From Bacteroidales bacterium (GTDB taxonomy: Bacteria; Bacteroidota; Bacteroidia; Bacteroidales; WCHB1-69), in the NCBI GenBank assembly GCA_017525505.1, contig JAFXSR010000012.1, positions 62,001-126,000 of the forward strand: 64,000 bases of DNA. The letters run 5' to 3'. Below, piece by piece: positions 60,538 through 64,000 of this stretch; the first letter of the stretch is position 1; each line of letters opens with the position of its first letter. The translations under genes and the position numbers were made by a program. The notes beneath the pieces are model-generated. The model ran no database searches. It had not been told where the DNA came from and worked only from the letters and a program-made list of their open reading frames with translations.

Positions 60538-62415
60538 TTATTGAAGATGAATATTTTCTTTTTGGATTTCAATAGGTTCGTTTTTCAAAGCCTGGCGCAG
60601 TTCTTTGGAGGCTTTCTTGTTCTGGATGCCTCTCACCATGGCTTTGATCATGCCACCCAAATGAATGCTGCCACCAATGCTGACCCCGCCAATGGCTGCC
60701 CATTTGCATACTTCCTTCTTGGTGTTCAGACTTTTGGCGTCTTTTTCATCGAGAGTTGCGGAGGTCTCGTTATACTGTTTTTTGTAATCCTTGTACAACA
60801 CGTATGAAGCAATGGCTCCCCCGTAAAATGCAAGTGACAATACCATACATGCCACGCCTTCTTTCCCTTGCGTAGCGATTAAAGTGCCCATGCCGGGAAC
60901 GAGACCGTAGAAAAAGGCTTCTCCCCCAACAGTTTTGTATTTGATAAGACTGATGTCTTGGAAGTTCTTGTCGTTGCAGCTTTTGTTTTTGGTCAGAAAA
61001 TGGTAAGTGCCGTAGTGCATCCGTGGGTCGCTGGCCAGTTTGTCTTCGATCACCGGATTCAGGGCATAAGGGGATTTGTTGACAGTCTTTTTTCTTTTTT
61101 TGACAATAATCTGCTGATAACTGTTCCATCCCAGGTCTATGTTGAAGGTGGAGGAGGAGCGTATGGGAATTTCCTCACGGTAGCTCGGCTGTAATGCCGG
61201 ATGCCCTAACAGGCTTGACATGCGGCTTTGCAGCACGGGGAGATTCTTATCAGTTGATATAGTGTTGAAACTGATGATATTATAAAAGGATTGGTTGATT
61301 CCCAGCGTGTCAAAAATGATGGAGAAGTCCATGCGGAGAGAACCGTTGTCGGTGTTGTTCACCAGCTGATTCAGTTCGTTTTCAAGGGCATTGCGAAAGT
61401 CGGAATATTGCTGGGGATTGCTTTCGCTGTACTCGTAGGTGATCTGGTCGCGCTGCTGCAGAATGTCTAATTTCCTGTTGATACTGGAAATGCGTTCAGT
61501 GGCGTTCTGGTTGTTGAGATCTTCTTTCAATACCTTGGCATACATTTCTTTAGCTCCTTCGTAATCACCGTTGCTGTATAGTCTGTCCCCTTCTTCGGTA
61601 TAGTTTTTTATTTTGTACTCCTTGTATTGTTTTTTGATGATACCCATTTTGGTGTCCACCCTTCCTATATACTCCGGGAGCAGGTCATATACTTCTTCCA
61701 GCAACTTGATGGCTTCGGGAAAAGAACCCAGCTGGGCCAAAGAGTCGGCTAAGGCCATGTTCTGGAGAATAGTCTGCTCCTTGATTTGTCTGGCGATGTT
61801 CAGTTGCTCTTGTTGAGTTTTGCTGTCAAGAATCAGTTGCTGTATGTTGGCGGGACTGTAGCATTGGATAAGAAATAGCCCGTTCCCTTCCTTCTCTTCG
61901 GGGAAAACGATGCGGTAGCCCTCGTTAAAGTCGAAAGTCAGCTGTGGCGCTTGTTTTTTTGGTTCTGAAAGGTTGTGAGTATTTGGTCTGACAAAAGTGT
62001 CAATGATTCGTGTGTCCTCGTTCTCATCGTACTGCTCCATGTATATTTCCTTGCATTCCTTCAGCAATTTGTTGGCACAGTCGGCGGTGGTGTTGTATTC
62101 CACGAAATTGTAAAAGCCTTCTTTGTAAAAGGCATTGACATAAATGTCGTTGAAACCCTGCGAGAACTGCCAGTTGCACAGGCTGAAATGCAAAGTGTCG
62201 TTTCCCCATGCGAAAGACGCGTTGTTTTCGTTGGAAACCATAAAAAAGCGCTGCCGCCCCATCATTTGTCCCATGGAAAACACGTCACCACGGTATAGCT
62301 CATAAAGTTGGGCGTGGCTGAGACATCCGTCAAAAGTCTGATTTTGTCCAGAAACTTGCAAAGTAACGGTCCCTGTCAGCAGGAGGATAATCGCTCGCAG
62401 ATATCTCATTTTCAT
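60538..62415 (-). CDS. TPR-containing membrane protein of unknown function
   Basis: A 625-residue protein with a signal peptide (MKMRYLRAIILLLTGTVTLQVSG; ATG at 62415 or 62409). The middle (about 200-320) carries TPR-like helices (FPEAIKLLEEVYDLLPEYIGRVD; LYSNGDYEGAKEMYAKVLKEDLNNQNATERI). About 500-600 contains two hydrophobic segments (FFYGLVPGMGTLIATQGKEGVACMVLSLAFYGGAIASYVLY; AAIGGVSIGGSIHLGGM) that are probably membrane-spanning. No named family is recognised. It is likely co-transcribed with gltX, which follows after 13 bases. Confidence 0.75.
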   Translation of the reverse strand: MKMRYLRAIILLLTGTVTLQVSGQNQTFDGCLSHAQLYELYRGDVFSMGQMMGRQRFFMVSNENNASFAWGNDTLHFSLCNWQFSQGFNDIYVNAFYKEGFYNFVEYNTTADCANKLLKECKEIYMEQYDENEDTRIIDTFVRPNTHNLSEPKKQAPQLTFDFNEGYRIVFPEEKEGNGLFLIQCYSPANIQQLILDSKTQQEQLNIARQIKEQTILQNMALADSLAQLGSFPEAIKLLEEVYDLLPEYIGRVDTKMGIIKKQYKEYKIKNYTEEGDRLYSNGDYEGAKEMYAKVLKEDLNNQNATERISSINRKLDILQQRDQITYEYSESNPQQYSDFRNALENELNQLVNNTDNGSLRMDFSIIFDTLGINQSFYNIISFNTISTDKNLPVLQSRMSSLLGHPALQPSYREEIPIRSSSTFNIDLGWNSYQQIIVKKRKKTVNKSPYALNPVIEDKLASDPRMHYGTYHFLTKNKSCNDKNFQDISLIKYKTVGGEAFFYGLVPGMGTLIATQGKEGVACMVLSLAFYGGAIASYVLYKDYKKQYNETSATLDEKDAKSLNTKKEVCKWAAIGGVSIGGSIHLGGMIKAMVRGIQNKKASKELRQALKNEPIEIQKENIHLQ

Positions 62416-62462
62416 TATTTTAGGCTATTATTTTCAAGATTGTCAGCTGGGTTCTGAAAAAG

Positions 62463-62495
62463 TTTGCAAAATTACCAAATTTTTTGGTATCTTTG
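62463..62495 (+). promoter_or_regulatory. Promoter of tex
   Basis: TTTG at 62463-62466 and TATCTTTG at 62488-62495 with 21 bases between them make one of the best -33/-7 pairs in the window, 23 bases before the ATG. Confidence 0.7.
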
Positions 62496-62517
62496 CCCTC
62501 GTTTTTAACTTGTATAT

Positions 62518-64000
62518 ATGAAAAATTATACAGCATTGATTTCCGAGGAATTGGGCTTGACCGAATTACAGGTGAAAAATACCCTTGATTTGTTGGAGTC
62601 TGGTGCCACGATTCCTTTTGTGGCGCGTTATCGTAAGGAAGTAACCGACAGTATGGACGAAGTGCAGATTGCTGCCGTCCGTGATTTACATGCCAAGTGG
62701 GTGGAGCTGGACAAACGGCGCGCCGCCATTTTGGATTCCATCGGTGAACAGGGCAAACTGACTCCTGAGCTGGAAGAGAAAATAAATAATGCCCTGAAGA
62801 TGAGTGAGTTGGAGGATTTGTATTTGCCTTACCGTCCCAAACGTAAAACGAAAGCTTCTGTGGCCATCGAAAAGGGGCTGGAACCTCTGGCGAAAATCTT
62901 GATGCGCCAAGGACCTGTAGATGTGAAGGGAACCGCTGCCAAATTTGTGAATTTGGAAAAAAGCGTGCGAACCACCGATGAGGCTTTGGCTGGTGCACGC
63001 GATATCATGGCCGAATGGGTCAGCGAAAATATCCATATCCGTGAGTCGCTTCGCAATAGTTTCAAGACATATTCCGTCATCACAGCCAAAGTAGTGAAAG
63101 GCAAGGAAGAGGAAGGGGAAAAGTATGGGATTTATTTCAATGCCTCTGAGAAATTGGCGAAAGCGCCGTCCCATCGTATTCTGGCCATGTTGCGTGGCGA
63201 GGAAGAGGGTTTTCTGCGTCTAACTATCGCCCCTGACGAGGAACGTGCCTTGAATATGATGGAACGCTACTATCTGCGTGCCGATAATGATTGCTCCAGG
63301 CAGGTCTCGATGGCGATTGCGGATGCATATAAACGATTGCTGCAACCTCAGATGGAGACGGAAATGCGTAAATTGTATAAGGAAAAGGCTGATACAGAGG
63401 CTATCAAGGTGTTTGTGACCAACTTGCGCCAATTGCTGATGGCGCCGCCATTGGGACAAAAGACGGTGCTGGCTCTTGACCCGGGTTTCCGTACGGGTTG
63501 CAAACTGGTAACCCTGGACAAGCAGGGCAAGCTGTTGCACAATGAGACCATCTATCCGCATCCGCCGCATGCCCAGTACAAATTGGCTTCCGACAAGCTG
63601 AAACGCCTGGTGTTGCAGTATAAAGTGGATGCCATTGCTATCGGTAATGGCACAGCTGGCCGCGAAACGGAGAATTTTGTCCGCCATATCCCCTTCGAAC
63701 GTGATGTGATGGCCGTGGTGGTGAACGAAAGCGGGGCATCGGTGTATTCGGCTTCAGAAGTGGCTCGCGAGGAATTTCCCGATTACGACGTGACCGTTCG
63801 AGGGGCGGTTTCCATTGGCCGCCGACTGATGGATCCGCTGGCAGAGTTGGTCAAAATCGACCCGAAATCCATAGGGGTAGGGCAGTATCAGCACGATGTG
63901 AACCAAACTCGCTTGCAGGAAAGCCTGCAGGAAACCGTGGAGAGTTGCGTGAACAAGGTGGGTGTGGAGGTGAATACGGCCAGCAAGGAGTTGCTGTCAT
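62518..64000 (+). CDS. tex: Tex-family S1 RNA-binding protein, N-terminal part
   Basis: The gene runs off the right edge; about 494 residues are visible. MKNYTALISEELGLTELQVKNTLDLLESGATIPFVARYRKE is the Tex N-terminus. A helical region follows (LYLPYRPKRKTKASVAIEKGLEPLA), then the YqgF-like RNase H-fold segment (VLALDPGFRTGCKLVTLDKQGKLL; AIGNGTAGRETENFV), and the start of the helix-hairpin-helix region (VNESGASVYSASEVAREEFPDYDVTVRGAVSIGRRLMDPLAELVKIDPKSIGVGQYQHDV). The S1 domain lies outside the window. It acts in transcription and RNA metabolism. Confidence 0.95.
   Translation, partial: MKNYTALISEELGLTELQVKNTLDLLESGATIPFVARYRKEVTDSMDEVQIAAVRDLHAKWVELDKRRAAILDSIGEQGKLTPELEEKINNALKMSELEDLYLPYRPKRKTKASVAIEKGLEPLAKILMRQGPVDVKGTAAKFVNLEKSVRTTDEALAGARDIMAEWVSENIHIRESLRNSFKTYSVITAKVVKGKEEEGEKYGIYFNASEKLAKAPSHRILAMLRGEEEGFLRLTIAPDEERALNMMERYYLRADNDCSRQVSMAIADAYKRLLQPQMETEMRKLYKEKADTEAIKVFVTNLRQLLMAPPLGQKTVLALDPGFRTGCKLVTLDKQGKLLHNETIYPHPPHAQYKLASDKLKRLVLQYKVDAIAIGNGTAGRETENFVRHIPFERDVMAVVVNESGASVYSASEVAREEFPDYDVTVRGAVSIGRRLMDPLAELVKIDPKSIGVGQYQHDVNQTRLQESLQETVESCVNKVGVEVNTASKELLS

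Overview
The window comes from an anaerobic member of the Bacteroidales (phylum Bacteroidota). Four kinds of evidence point there: promoters of the TAnnTTTG (-7) type with almost no Shine-Dalgarno signal; a C-terminal type IX secretion (T9SS) sorting domain and a PorE-like envelope protein; FISUMP-domain surface proteins and a fused SecDF; and fermentative genes (RnfB/RnfC, butyrate kinase, tryptophanase). No tRNA, rRNA or CRISPR array was found. Family names rest on recognised motifs only, since no search could be run.

Layout. 1-4.4 kb: start of pheT, a DUF4932 putative zinc protease, an ECF sigma factor with a polytopic membrane partner, and a thioredoxin-like lipoprotein. 4.4-10.5 kb: two FISUMP surface proteins in duplicated cassettes bounded by dispersed repeats. 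10.5-38.1 kb: mostly core functions. These are a GH20 hexosaminidase, rnfB-rnfC without rnfDGEA, a degenerate-looking epimerase, recQ, an OmpH-like protein, a MORN lipoprotein, tnaA, an M6 protease with T9SS tail, a DUF3109-NUDIX fusion, purE, an AddA/RecB-like helicase-nuclease, a TolC/MacA/MacB-type efflux operon, thiN, a nitroreductase, an LpxL-like acyltransferase, rseP and dxr.

38.1-47.8 kb is an AT-richer accessory island. It holds a three-gene minus-strand cassette ending in a C-terminally short WYL regulator; a decayed IS3-like element whose right end carries five helically phased copies of a TGTmAACC motif; a lone AAA/DUF4143-type ATPase; a five-gene minus-strand cassette (GIY-YIG protein plus four small proteins) bracketed by two ORF6N remnants; and a DUF5618 gene cut by a recent IS4-family insertion with a 9-bp target duplication.

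47.8-64 kb returns to core genes: a rhomboid protease, an EEP-family membrane protein, a DUF4369 lipoprotein, buk, nadK, secDF, a PorE-like OmpA protein, gltX, a TPR protein and the start of tex.

Intergenic DNA is unusually rich in short tandem and dispersed repeats, and two of these supply the 3' codons of neighbouring genes. The best candidates for an undescribed system are the WYL cassette (38.2-40.8 kb), the GIY-YIG/ORF6N-bounded cassette (43.5-45.9 kb) and the phased motif array at 42.04-42.18 kb.
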